Assembly (NCBI GenBank): GCA_026419775.2
Contig: JAOPGA020001197.1
Span: forward strand, 1 to 64,000
Length of the DNA stretch: 64,000 nucleotides
Reading direction: 5' to 3'
Origin: Acrasis kona
Lineage: Eukaryota > Heterolobosea > Eutetramitea > Acrasida > Acrasidae
Below the pieces are notes generated by a model. The model made no database searches. It was not told the DNA's origin and saw only the letters and a program-made list of their open reading frames with translations. This document shows positions 29,927 to 39,800 of the stretch, piece after piece. A program made the position numbers and the translations under genes. Within the stretch, counting starts at the first letter, position 1. Every line of letters begins with the position of its first letter.

Positions 29927-30478
29927 ATGTCAAGGAAGTCGGAAGATGAGGGCCTTCAGCTATCAGACCAAGAGATGTCTGAATTAAGAGATGCTTTTTT
30001 GCTCTTTGATCAAAACGGTGATGGTAGTATTACTATTACCGAACTAGAGAACGTCCTTAAAAACCTTAACATGAACCCTACAAAACAAGAATTAGAAGAT
30101 ATGCTTAATGAAGTAGACATTGATAAGAACGGAACAATCGATTTCAACGAGTTTGTTACTTTGATGGGACAAAAGTTCCAAAACCGTGACACTGAGGAGG
30201 AACTACAACTAGCCTTCAAAGTTTTTGATAAAAATAATGATGGGTACATCTCCCACTCAGAGTTAAAGTTAATGATGCACAACCTTGGTGAGAATCTCAC
30301 AGATGAACAAATATCAGAAATGGTACGTTGATGTTCTTTATAACGCCTGTCCTAACATTTTTTAGATCCGCGAAGCAGATGTAAGAATTTTTTCAACGTA
30401 CTAACAATACTAAACTTTTAGATTGATGGAGATGGACAAATTAACTATGCTGAGTTCTTAAAGATGATGTCAAAGTAA
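29927..30478 (+). CDS. Calmodulin-like four-EF-hand protein with a 15-nt microexon
   Basis: 155 residues from three exons: 29927-30322, 30366-30380 and 30422-30478, with introns of 43 and 41 nt. The middle exon is only 15 nt and codes IREAD. It restores the conserved calmodulin run [18 protein letters not shown]. The four calcium loops are [36 protein letters not shown] and [12 protein letters not shown], each with Glu at position 12. The N terminus has about 15 extra residues compared with calmodulin, as in centrin-like or calmodulin-like proteins. It is a calcium sensor; the partners are unknown. Confidence 0.92.
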
Positions 30479-30568
30479 ATATAAAGAGAGTTTTTATAAC
30501 AAATGTTTTATAACTTTAACACAAAAAACAATTCATATTAAAACATTTTTTTACTCAACAACAAGTGT

Positions 30569-30878
30569 TTACTTGAGCTTGTACTTGGCGATTAAAGTGT
30601 TGGCGACTTTGACGTACTCGTTCTTTGCGTCAGTTTGGTCCATACCTTCATTCTTCTTCCAGGCATCATATTTGGCTTTTCCCTTAGGATCGAAAAGTCC
30701 GGGTCTGTCACCTGTGACATCACCTGCGGTAGCTTGCTTGAACAATCCGTACAAGGTTAATAATTCCTCATTGTCGGGTGTTGATGCCAAGTTCTTGACG
30801 TCCTCAGCTGCTTTGTTGAATTGTGCCTAAAAGAATAAATAATTGCACCAGGTGTAAGCTTACTTCGATATCAGACAT
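30569..30878 (-). CDS. ACBP: Acyl-CoA-binding protein
   Basis: 90 residues from two exons, 30878-30864 and 30826-30569, with a 37-nt intron. The first exon is only 15 nt (MSDIE). The family pattern is complete: FNKAAEDVKNL, LLTLYGLFKQATAGDV, PGLFDPKGKAKYDAWKKNEGM and AKNEYVKVANTLIAKYK. Tyr and Lys in YGLFKQAT and KAKYDAW bind the CoA phosphate and acyl chain. It buffers and carries long-chain acyl-CoA in the cytosol. It converges with the calmodulin-like gene. Confidence 0.95.
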
Positions 30879-31087
30879 GTTGTTTTTTGTACTTTTTTGT
30901 TTTGATCTGGTCAACCATTTTATCAATTTTCGGAATATAATTAATTCTCCTATGCGCACCACTGTCCAATACTCCACGTTTTGATGACAAGTATAACGTT
31001 CTTGAAATGAGAAGAAGATCACTAAAAGAAGTCGATCTCATTTGTGTTGAATTGTTTTCCTTGTAATGAAACACTTTACAAACAACA

Positions 31088-32008
31088 ATGAATTCACATA
31101 AATACGTGATATCCACACACAAAGATCAACCTGTCAAAGTATGGCCATGTGATGCTATATCGGGTGGCGACGAGAACCAACAAATGCTTCACCCAACCTC
31201 ATTGGAAGGACACACTAAGGCAGTGTCATCTTCTGTCGTACTTCCAAGTAAAAAGTTAGCCACTGCCTCTTGGGACAAATCAATCAAGATATGGGACATT
31301 GAAACATCCACCTGCGAAAAAACTCTTACAGGGCATAATGATGAGATTCTATCAATGACATCACACAAAGATCGATACCTTGCCACGGGTGGTTTTGACA
31401 CAGAATTGAGAGTTTGGGATTTGCAAGAAGAAAAATGTTTGTCTCAATTAAAAATGGGCGCAGAGGAGGCTGCCGTCTGGTGTCTGGCATCTGATTTCGA
31501 CAACCAAGTGTTCGCAGGTTCCATCGACTTAAAGATTCGTGTATTTGACTTGGCCAAGGAAAAGATTGTTTCAAACCTCAATGCACACAAGGGCCACATC
31601 AGAGCACTATTGTATGACCACAAGGACAGCCAGCTTTTATATTCATCTTCATCTGATGGAACCATAAAGATATGGGATCTGCGTAATAAAAAGTTAGTTG
31701 CGACAATGGCTGATTTTGGAGACAACACGCCCATGTGTTTAGCACTTTACGGTCAAGCGCAGTACTTGGCTTCGGGCGCTACTGATGGAAGAGTTAGAGT
31801 TTTTGATTTGAGACAATTCCAAAAAATAAGAGAATGGCAGACACATGCGTCTGTGGTGACATGTATGACCGTTGGTCCGGATGGTTTGTTGTACACTGGT
31901 TCATCAGATAAAGCGATTCGCGTATGGAATCAAGACAAGGAGGATGACTGCAAGGCTGTGATTGATGCAAATGATATGGTTTTGTCTTTGAGTTCTTTTG
32001 ATAAATAA
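31088..32008 (+). CDS. WD40-repeat protein
   Basis: 306 residues, single exon. About seven WD40 blades can be read, each ending in IWD, VWD, VFD or VWN (SIKIWDI, ELRVWDL, KIRVFDL, TIKIWDL, RVRVFDL, AIRVWNQ). The start (MNSHKYVISTHKDQPVKVWP) is blade one. It is entirely propeller with no extra domain, so it is a scaffold. It resembles generic Gbeta-like or STRAP-sized proteins, but I cannot assign an orthologue. Confidence 0.8.
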   Translation: MNSHKYVISTHKDQPVKVWPCDAISGGDENQQMLHPTSLEGHTKAVSSSVVLPSKKLATASWDKSIKIWDIETSTCEKTLTGHNDEILSMTSHKDRYLATGGFDTELRVWDLQEEKCLSQLKMGAEEAAVWCLASDFDNQVFAGSIDLKIRVFDLAKEKIVSNLNAHKGHIRALLYDHKDSQLLYSSSSDGTIKIWDLRNKKLVATMADFGDNTPMCLALYGQAQYLASGATDGRVRVFDLRQFQKIREWQTHASVVTCMTVGPDGLLYTGSSDKAIRVWNQDKEDDCKAVIDANDMVLSLSSFDK

Positions 32009-32014
32009 ATATTA

Positions 32015-33345
32015 TTATTGTTCCAAGAGATTTATTGTGTCCTTGATTTTTGCTCGGGTCTGAAGCATGTGTTGGTTGAGCTTGTCGGTGAGTTGTTTGA
32101 GGGTGTCTGATGCCTTTCCTAGTTCGGTTTGAGTTGTTGTTTTGTTTGACTCTTTTATTCTATTTTGTATGTGATCCTTGACTCTCTCTGAAATCCTGGC
32201 CCTGACCTCTTCTTTTTGTTTGTGTGATTCGACTTGACCCTCTATGTCCTTCATCTTGTTGTGTATATCTGCGAGCTCTTTTTCTTTACTGTTTAATAGC
32301 GATATTTTATCTTCCACTTGTTGTTTGTATGACTCTAGCTTGATATCTGCAACTTTCATGCCCTCCCTCATTGACTCTAAAGCCGACTCCAGTTCTGCAT
32401 CTTTGATTAACACCTCTTTGATAGTTTCTACTTCTTTTATCACCTCAACCTGCTTTATTACTTCAACTGGTACCTCTTTGATAGTTTCAATCTCTACTAC
32501 AACCTCCGTGATCACTTCCTTTGGGACCTCTTTTATTACCTCGATTTCCTTCAATACTTCCCTTGTTACAATTTCAGGCTGCCTTTGTTCTAGAATGGAG
32601 ATCTCCAACTTCATTTCTTTAATTTCATCCTGTAGTCTTTGAACAGTATTTTTGTATTCCATTGCTTCTTGTAACTCATTTTGAAGAATAATTTGTCTCT
32701 CTTCTGCATCTTGGATCTGCTCAAATGAGTGTTGAATTGAATGTTCAGCAGCTCTGAGTTGAGATTCAAGTTTGTCGTTGGACTGTTCAAGCTCCATAAT
32801 AGTGACATTTTTGTTTTGCTCCGACTTTTCTAGCTTTTGGATAACACCCATGGTTGCACCCCTCTCCACATCTAGCTGTCTTAAATCACCTTTCAGTTTT
32901 TTAATTTCCTCATCTAATATCTCGTTTTTAACTTCCAGCCTTCTCCTCAAAACCTCTGCCTCCTCTTGGTCTTTTTCATAAACTCTCTTTTGTTGTTATA
33001 AAAACTAAATTTGTTTTGACTTACTTCCATCTCTTCAAAAGATTGTTGAAAGCTTTCATAACTATTAATTAATGTCTTAAACCTCTCCTTTTCAAACTAC
33101 AAGGATTAGGTGGTTAGTGTTAATAAACTAACAGCAATTCTCTTTTTAGAGTACTCAAGCTCCTCTTCAATTGTACTAAAATTACGCTCTGTCTCTCCCT
33201 CCTCGTCTTCAGATTGAAACTCTGGTTCTTCTTCACCATCACTATCTTCTTGAACCTGCGGTATCGCTACATCCTTTTGATGACTCTCGTCATCGCTGTC
33301 GCTAAGAATATCATGAAAGCTATCATCGTCTGATGCATCACCCAT
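32015..33345 (-). CDS. Long coiled-coil protein with Glu-Val repeats
   Basis: 418 residues from exons 33345-33133, 33096-33025 and 32986-32015, with introns of 36 and 38 nt. Residues 1-65 are very acidic (MGDASDDDSFHDILSDSDDE). The rest is a nearly unbroken coiled coil. A central stretch (coded about 32410-32560) repeats units of KEVPxEV and KEVETIKEV, giving strict short-period repeats. No globular domain is present. A structural or motor-adaptor role is possible but unproven. It converges with the WD40 gene, with stops 6 bp apart. Confidence 0.75.
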
Positions 33346-33378
33346 TTTGTAACAGAAAAGCAAAACCGAGCGACACAA

Positions 33379-33632
33379 TTAATTTTTTACTTTATTGTCA
33401 ATTTCTTTATTGTTCATTTCTACTCTCTTTAAATATTCCTGTTCTTGCTCTCTCATCTGTTGATTCTTGGCTCTTGTAACCAAATTTATTTCTGTTTTCA
33501 CACCCTTTAGAGTTTAAACACGATGATGGCGTTAGCACTTACTGTTCTACTCTCCTCTATTTTATTATTTATAAATCCAGCTACAAATAGACCAGTTAAC
33601 AACAACATTGCAGTTGTGTACAAGTAAATCAT
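33379..33632 (-). CDS. Very small spliced membrane protein, possibly PET117-like
   Basis: 71 residues from two exons, 33632-33543 and 33504-33379, with a 38-nt intron (GTAAGT...AAAG). One transmembrane helix (TAMLLLTGLFVAGFI) is followed by a basic/acidic helix (NNKIEESRTGVKTEINLVTR) with repeated Gln/Glu. The size, one N-terminal helix and a charged tail with GVxxxI resemble PET117, an inner-mitochondrial-membrane factor for cytochrome c oxidase assembly. That match is weak. Intron length, frame and spacing (33 bp to the next gene) support it as a real gene too short for simple ORF calling. Confidence 0.5.
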
Positions 33633-33654
33633 CTAGTCAATGTAAGACGAATTA

Positions 33655-34143
33655 TTAATTAAATGGACGCACCCAATTAGGAAAAGGTTTATCTTCTTTG
33701 TCATATTTTGCCATTTCCGTAATCTCTGCGAGCATTGCCATCTCGCGTTCCTTGGTTGTAGGTTTCTGATCCTCTTTGTATTCTCCACGCTCAATCTTTA
33801 ACGGACTTTTATCACCACCACCTTCGAAGTCGTCGTGACTGTATTCGTAACTTTTTTTTATTTTGAACCTCTTCTTGACTTCTTTAACTTGATCTTCTGT
33901 TAGCGTTTGATTGGCATCTTCTATGTGTAATTTAAATTTGGGGATTTCTTGTTGTGAAATATCTTCTGGTTCTTTTGCTTTATCCTTTTCGTCTTCTGAT
34001 TCTTTTACTTGCTCGTCTTTTTCTAATTCTTTTACTTTATCTTTTTCCACACTAGAGTATCTTCTTATTATTGTATCTAATCTACGCGATATTATCCTTA
34101 TCGATTGAGCACTGCTCGACAGCGTGATTCTTCTTGTTAACAT
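33655..34143 (-). CDS. Hypothetical mitochondrial protein
   Basis: 162 residues. The first 30 residues (MLTRRITLSSSAQSIRIISR) are Arg/Ser/Ile-rich without acids, a strong mitochondrial presequence pattern. A Glu/Lys/Asp-rich linker follows, and then a C-terminal module ending KYDKEDKPFPNWVRPFN. No catalytic motif was seen and no family recognised. It lies 22 bp upstream of the small PET117-like gene on the same strand. Confidence 0.6.
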   Translation of the reverse strand: MLTRRITLSSSAQSIRIISRRLDTIIRRYSSVEKDKVKELEKDEQVKESEDEKDKAKEPEDISQQEIPKFKLHIEDANQTLTEDQVKEVKKRFKIKKSYEYSHDDFEGGGDKSPLKIERGEYKEDQKPTTKEREMAMLAEITEMAKYDKEDKPFPNWVRPFN

Positions 34144-34311
34144 TCCACAGCGTCAGCAATAAATTGTAATAAATTCAATGAACTATTGAATGAATGTTCA
34201 TGTTGATTCTTCACTCCATGCATGAGCTGCAGAACATTCGATCACAACAAAACTTCAACATTCACATTTCTTATCAACAACAATATCACACAACAAAAGA
34301 ATACTCATAAT

Positions 34312-36436
34312 TTAGGAATAGTTTTTTAATAAAGTAGTGTTGGTGTTCGGAAGTGGCGCAATCCTAACTAACGTCTTCGTTGTAGACTTTTCTTTCAAAC
34401 CAGTGGCCTCCTCCATAAATAACAGGGCATCATGAAAGTTTACCAACCGATGATCTTTGAACATTCCAGGATTCAAAATGATTCTATCAAAGTGTTTCGC
34501 GTCCACATGTCTCATCACAAACTGTCTTCTCTCATCTTGAACTGCAACAACGACGGCTCCCTTTTCAATCTTTTCAATCTTTTTGGTTGGCTTTTTCGTT
34601 TCTTTTCCAGCACTCCACCAACTCGACACCAACGACGTAACAGTGACGGGAGAGTTCATCGGAGATTCCGCCTCCTTTTCTTCATCTTTAAACTTTGATT
34701 CCAAAAATGTAATCAACATGCTTCCAAAGTCTTTTTCTGCTTGTTCATTGTTCTGATCTTCAACCAAGAGGTAAATGTTGCCAGGAGGATATAATGTTTC
34801 AATTTCATAGTTGGTTTGTTGTTTGTCTGTTTGATCTGTGCTGGAGTCATCATTTGTGGTTTCGCTAATGATTGTGTTTCCTTCCTGGTTCGTATGTACT
34901 TGCGTCGAATCCATCTGCTGTTGCTGCTGTTTGTTCTTTAGTAACGTAATGTATCCCTTATTTTCCAAATACGAATTAAACATGTTGACTGCTGCTGCAA
35001 TGTTTGAATGTTGCTTCAAGAATGAATCCACTTTATTCTCCCAATTACACTGTTGAATCTCTAATCGTAACCTCTCTGCTTGTCCAGGACTCATCCTTGG
35101 CACAATGTCTCCACCAATGACCCAAGTGTCAACGAAGCCTCTACACCACCTACTAATGTTGTAACTCGAGAAACAAGAGCAAGCAAAAGTAACTACTTTA
35201 ATCGGAGGTAATGTTCTAGCACTAGACCGGTGTTCATGGAAGAATTCTCTTGCTAAAATGCCAGTAAGTGTTGCAACGGATCCACCCAAGGAGTGGCCCA
35301 CAAAATAAATTCGTTCTATTTTTTGTTTTTTATTATTGGTTTCAGAGCCTGCGTCTGATTTGAAGAAGATTTCCTTGATGATGGCTTCGTTTTGTGACAG
35401 GACCCACTTGGCAGCCTCTAACTTTCCCTTATGTACCACGCCCTCCACCATCTCTTCGCAATGCTCGGGGTATTGCTTGTGAGCAGAAAAGTTTATGGGA
35501 TTGGCCGTCGCATTGGTAAATGCGTCCATGCTGCTGTCGGTGCCGCGCACGGATATGATGAGAGCGTTCATTTTATAGTCAATTTTCGTGAAGAAGGCAT
35601 TTTGCATGTGGCCGCTCTCGCAACGGAATTGTACCAAATCCTCGATAAGATGTGCACGTAGATTGACGTGTTCTTTTTTTTTAGTAATTGTTTCTGCGCT
35701 AATCGCATCTTTTACATCTTTGACCTGACCCATCAGTACATAATGCTTTTTTGGTTGTTCGGGATCCTCCACGATGGCCTCTGCTTTGTCCTTTGGTTCT
35801 GGAGATTTTGCTCCATCTTTTGTTTCTTCTTTTTCTAATTCTGGTTCTACAATTGGATAGTATACGTACATTGCGTAATTAACAAGTCTGTTGGCCAAAA
35901 GAATCTTGCTAGTGTCAACGCCCTCTGGGTTAACTGCAGTGATGGGTGACTTTTTGTCCTTGACAAGAAAGTCATGGTCGGATTGTTCAATTTGGAATAA
36001 ACAAGGTGACTCATGAAGCTTATTTAAAGCATTTTGCTTTTTGTGTTCTACTGCGACGCCTGCTAGACCAACCGATAAGTCGCCGACTGTAAGTTCAGAA
36101 TAAGAGGGGAAAGCCTCCTTCATGCACTCTGCGGTTTTAGTTATAAGTTCCATGAGGGAAGGTTGCTTTTCCTCTAATTGTATGGCCTCGTCTGAGGCGT
36201 GACCTTGAAGTACATATTCAGGTTCTTGGTCTTCATCTGCAGATTTTCGTTCCTATTGAATTGCATTGAGTTTAAATTGAAAACATTTGAAATACATTAT
36301 TTTCTGTTATTGACGTTCTGCGCTCACGCAAAAGGTGTGCTGGAGGTGGAGGTGGTAACCTCTTCGCCACACCATTGTTTGTAGGGCTACCATTTGAGGG
36401 TTGGTAGTGCTTTGATTGTAGGACTGGTTGATCCAT
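34312..36436 (-). CDS. Class 3 lipase (alpha/beta-hydrolase, DAGL-like)
   Basis: 693 residues from exons 36436-36296 and 36252-34312, intron 43 nt. Exon 1 codes a Gln/Pro-rich leader with a polyproline run. The lipase core shows the beta strand and oxyanion region ALIISVRGTDS. The nucleophile elbow VGHSLGGSVATLTG has Ser near residue 368, and the probable acid lies in VIGGDIVPRMSP. The C-terminal part carries poly-Gln and an acidic insert. It has no signal peptide, so an intracellular acylglycerol lipase is likely. The substrate is unknown. Without the small exon the annotated start would be 80 residues too late. Confidence 0.87.
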
Positions 36437-36856
36437 TTCCAATTCCTAATTCGAAGTTGCTATTGTAAGTTCCGTTTAAAACATTGTAAGGCATTTAACA
36501 CGTCTTTACATGAGTCACTTTATTACACCTTTGCAATTGGATTCGTGTTTCGACTCTTGGTCTACTATTGTTCCAAAACGAGTCAACATCTTAGTCTATT
36601 TTCCGTAGAAAGAGGAGTTTCAAAGTTGACTGCCTAGTTTACTCGAACTATTCTGCAACAACACTCACCATCAAGTCCTATTTTCTGTTCATTGGGACAA
36701 GGTTGTTTACGATCTAAAACACACTCTCATAGGATCTCTCACATTCAGAATAAATTTTATACTCGCAAAAAACGCGCATGGCAGAAAGTTCTCGACCTAA
36801 GGAACCACTTTGAGCCATAGAACAAACACACACAATAAATTTCAAAGGTCATTTCG
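36437..36856. other. Divergent promoter between lipase and kinase genes
   Basis: 420 bp without a supported gene; it should hold both promoters. I saw only short chance frames. Confidence 0.5.
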
Positions 36857-39800
36857 ATGACCGACCAACAATTAAAAAAGAATTACAAAACGGACGACAA
36901 TATAGATGATGACATTCTCAAACCAGTAAAGTGTGGTTCGCCAATACGCACAACAAACGAAAAGAGCAAAAGCTCAAACAGACTCAAATCACCGAGCACT
37001 GATCTATTCCCCGAAAGACCCGTGGTGGAGAGCCTCGCCAAACTTCATCGCAGGAACAGCATACAGGCGCAAGACATTAGGAGAAAGAAGGTTTCGTTTA
37101 GTCCCTTTCCGCTCGCCGAAAATGCAGAACTCGAAGATTATCACATTGTTCTGGAAGAGAAGCCCGCCGTCCAGACGCGACATCAACAAAGAACGTTACC
37201 TCCATTACTAACGACGCCCACAAAAGAGGAGCAACAACAGCAACAGCAACAGCAACAACAACGACGCTTTGGATCTTTTAGCATGTCAAGACAAGATGCA
37301 GCATCAGCATCGGACCGCACGCAAGAAGAAAAGGATGTTGTTTTGGTCACCTCCTCGCTAGACACCGATAGTTTACAATTGGACAGGAGGACGTTCAGCC
37401 CACCTGCTCCATTAAACTTACACGACATTATATCCTCCGCTCCCTCGTCGCCCAACAACGTTGCATTTCAAACGCCAGAGATCGACCAAGTCAAAGCGGA
37501 GGCATTGATGAGGAATTGTAAGACGCCCACGTTGAGCGGAAGAGGAAGGTACGTGGTGCTGCCCAAAACACCCCAAGATCTATTTTTTGATTTTGTAAAC
37601 GCCGATTTGTCCAGACCACAACAAAACAAGAATGAAGAATTTCTATCCGAAGATGCAGCAGGATTAAGAAAGTCGTACGAATCGCCACTTCCCGACGACG
37701 TGATTGATTTGGAAAGTTATCGTTTGAGGAGACAATCGGTGGCATCTTCGACGACCAGCGACGACCAACTGATCGAAGACATTGAAAACGAACGAGAGGT
37801 CGATCACACCGGCAACGTCCACATGAAGAAGACGATGCGCGCCGCAAGCGTTTTCGTGAAATCGGGCACCCATCTAATCTTCACGCAGGAGCAACAACCT
37901 GATTTCAGACGCACCCAAGATTTCACGGAACTACTCAGGCACAATCCATTACAGCGAAAAGATTCGCCCGCTTATCAACAAAAACATCCATCCTTCTTGG
38001 GTCACAATTCGTCGACGTCGACGTTAGGTCCGTTGGATTTTCCACTTTCGAAACATGCAGACGATGACATTTCGAGACGAAACAGAGCATTATCGCTCGA
38101 CGTGAGACAAGGAAGCGGCGATCAATGGTTCATGCACAAATTAGCGATGGTCAAGTACCAGACCGATCAGGACGTGAGAGATTATTTGATCGAATTGGAA
38201 CAAGTGCCCAAGAGATTAATATCGGCGTATCTACCTCGCAAAGGACTCGCCTTGTTACAAAAGACAGCGGAGACCATCATCCAAACCACCATCGAACAAT
38301 TAAGGGACGGAGAGCACAGGACGATCATGAAGCAATTACAAAAATTGAATTCGCATTATTCGAATCGAGTTCATGCGTTGACGCACGCCAATTCGGACGC
38401 ACCGCCGCCCGTTCATTTATCGAGCACTCCCACTTCGCCGTTATCGCCCACCGACTACAAGAATTTATTCAGCAAATTACCGAAAATTAGAAACGAAGAT
38501 TTGGACGCCAAATTGATGGCGAAGAAGACGTTATGTCGATTGGTCAGGAAATTAATCTTCATCTTTTCTAGATGTTCCAGATTGTTGGAATTCTTGCGCG
38601 TACAAGACATGCACGCTCCTTCTTCGTCGTTGGCCGTCACCAGCAAGGAACAATCCATGGCCATGGGTCAAGCTCACATTCAAACCGAATCACATGGACA
38701 CGATCAAACCAATGATTTCAAACAAGATGACGACTTGAACGACGAATCGCCGGATGACGATCGTCATTTGGACATTCGACCCATCAAGTTGCAAGATTTG
38801 CTCAAGAATCGATTACAAGAGGAGGAAGACGACAGCGACGCTAGCGTCGAAGATTTGAGCGAATTGCGCGATTTGCATTTGACGGATAACAATGTAAACA
38901 AAATCTCTTCGTTTAACAAACCACCGCCCATCGTGACGCTGACGCCAACCATACGTCCGAGACAAGTAGAGGAAACAAAAACAGATAGCGCCAACACTCC
39001 GTTATCGCCCACCACAGGCAACTCTCCCAATTTCATTTCCAAAGTAATCAACAAGTGGAAATTATGGACCAGCACGAAAAAGAATACCATCAAACCGCCA
39101 CCTCTCACTCACATTCAAAATAGTTTGCATTCGTTGATCGACAGCAATAACAGTCAAGCGAGCACTCCCACCACAGCGACGCCCTGCACGCCCACCAGCG
39201 CAACGCCGAGCAGCGCCAATAGCTCATTCAGCACTCCATCTCATCATCATCATCATCATCACAATCAACAACCTCAACTCTTTAATGGAACGGAAGCACC
39301 CGTCATCACGACTACCTTATCGACTCCACCACCTAAATTATCGTCATCGGTCACCTCGTCCACGACATCCACTCCGTTACCAATCTCCGCTGCCGATTCG
39401 ACCTCTTCTTCTTCGCAAGCAAAAAACAAACACAAGAAGAGATCGAGCAGTCAAAATTCAAAAAAGCGAAAATTATCGAATAATTCGCCTAGTCAGAAAC
39501 ACGTAGAAATCTTGTGTCGCATATGTGAAGAATTGGTTAGATCGGATCAATTGGAGGAACACTCCAAGGTGTGCGCCATCAGACGTGACATTGACATGAA
39601 GAGCATATCGTGCGACGAACGATTACACAAATTAGAAAAGAGCATCAGGAAGAAGGTGGGAGAGATTAAAAAGAGCAAAACATTGAGACCGTTGAGCACT
39701 CAAGAAATGGACGTGTTGGATATGTTTTCGTCGGTCGCTAAAAAGGTTAGTAATTTGAGCTTGAACGAAGAGGGAGCTAGACGATTGGAACAAGACATTC

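Noticed and set aside
39241-39280. His and Gln codon runs as microsatellites of separate function
   Set aside because: They are in frame inside the kinase gene and fit its general low-complexity N-terminal half.
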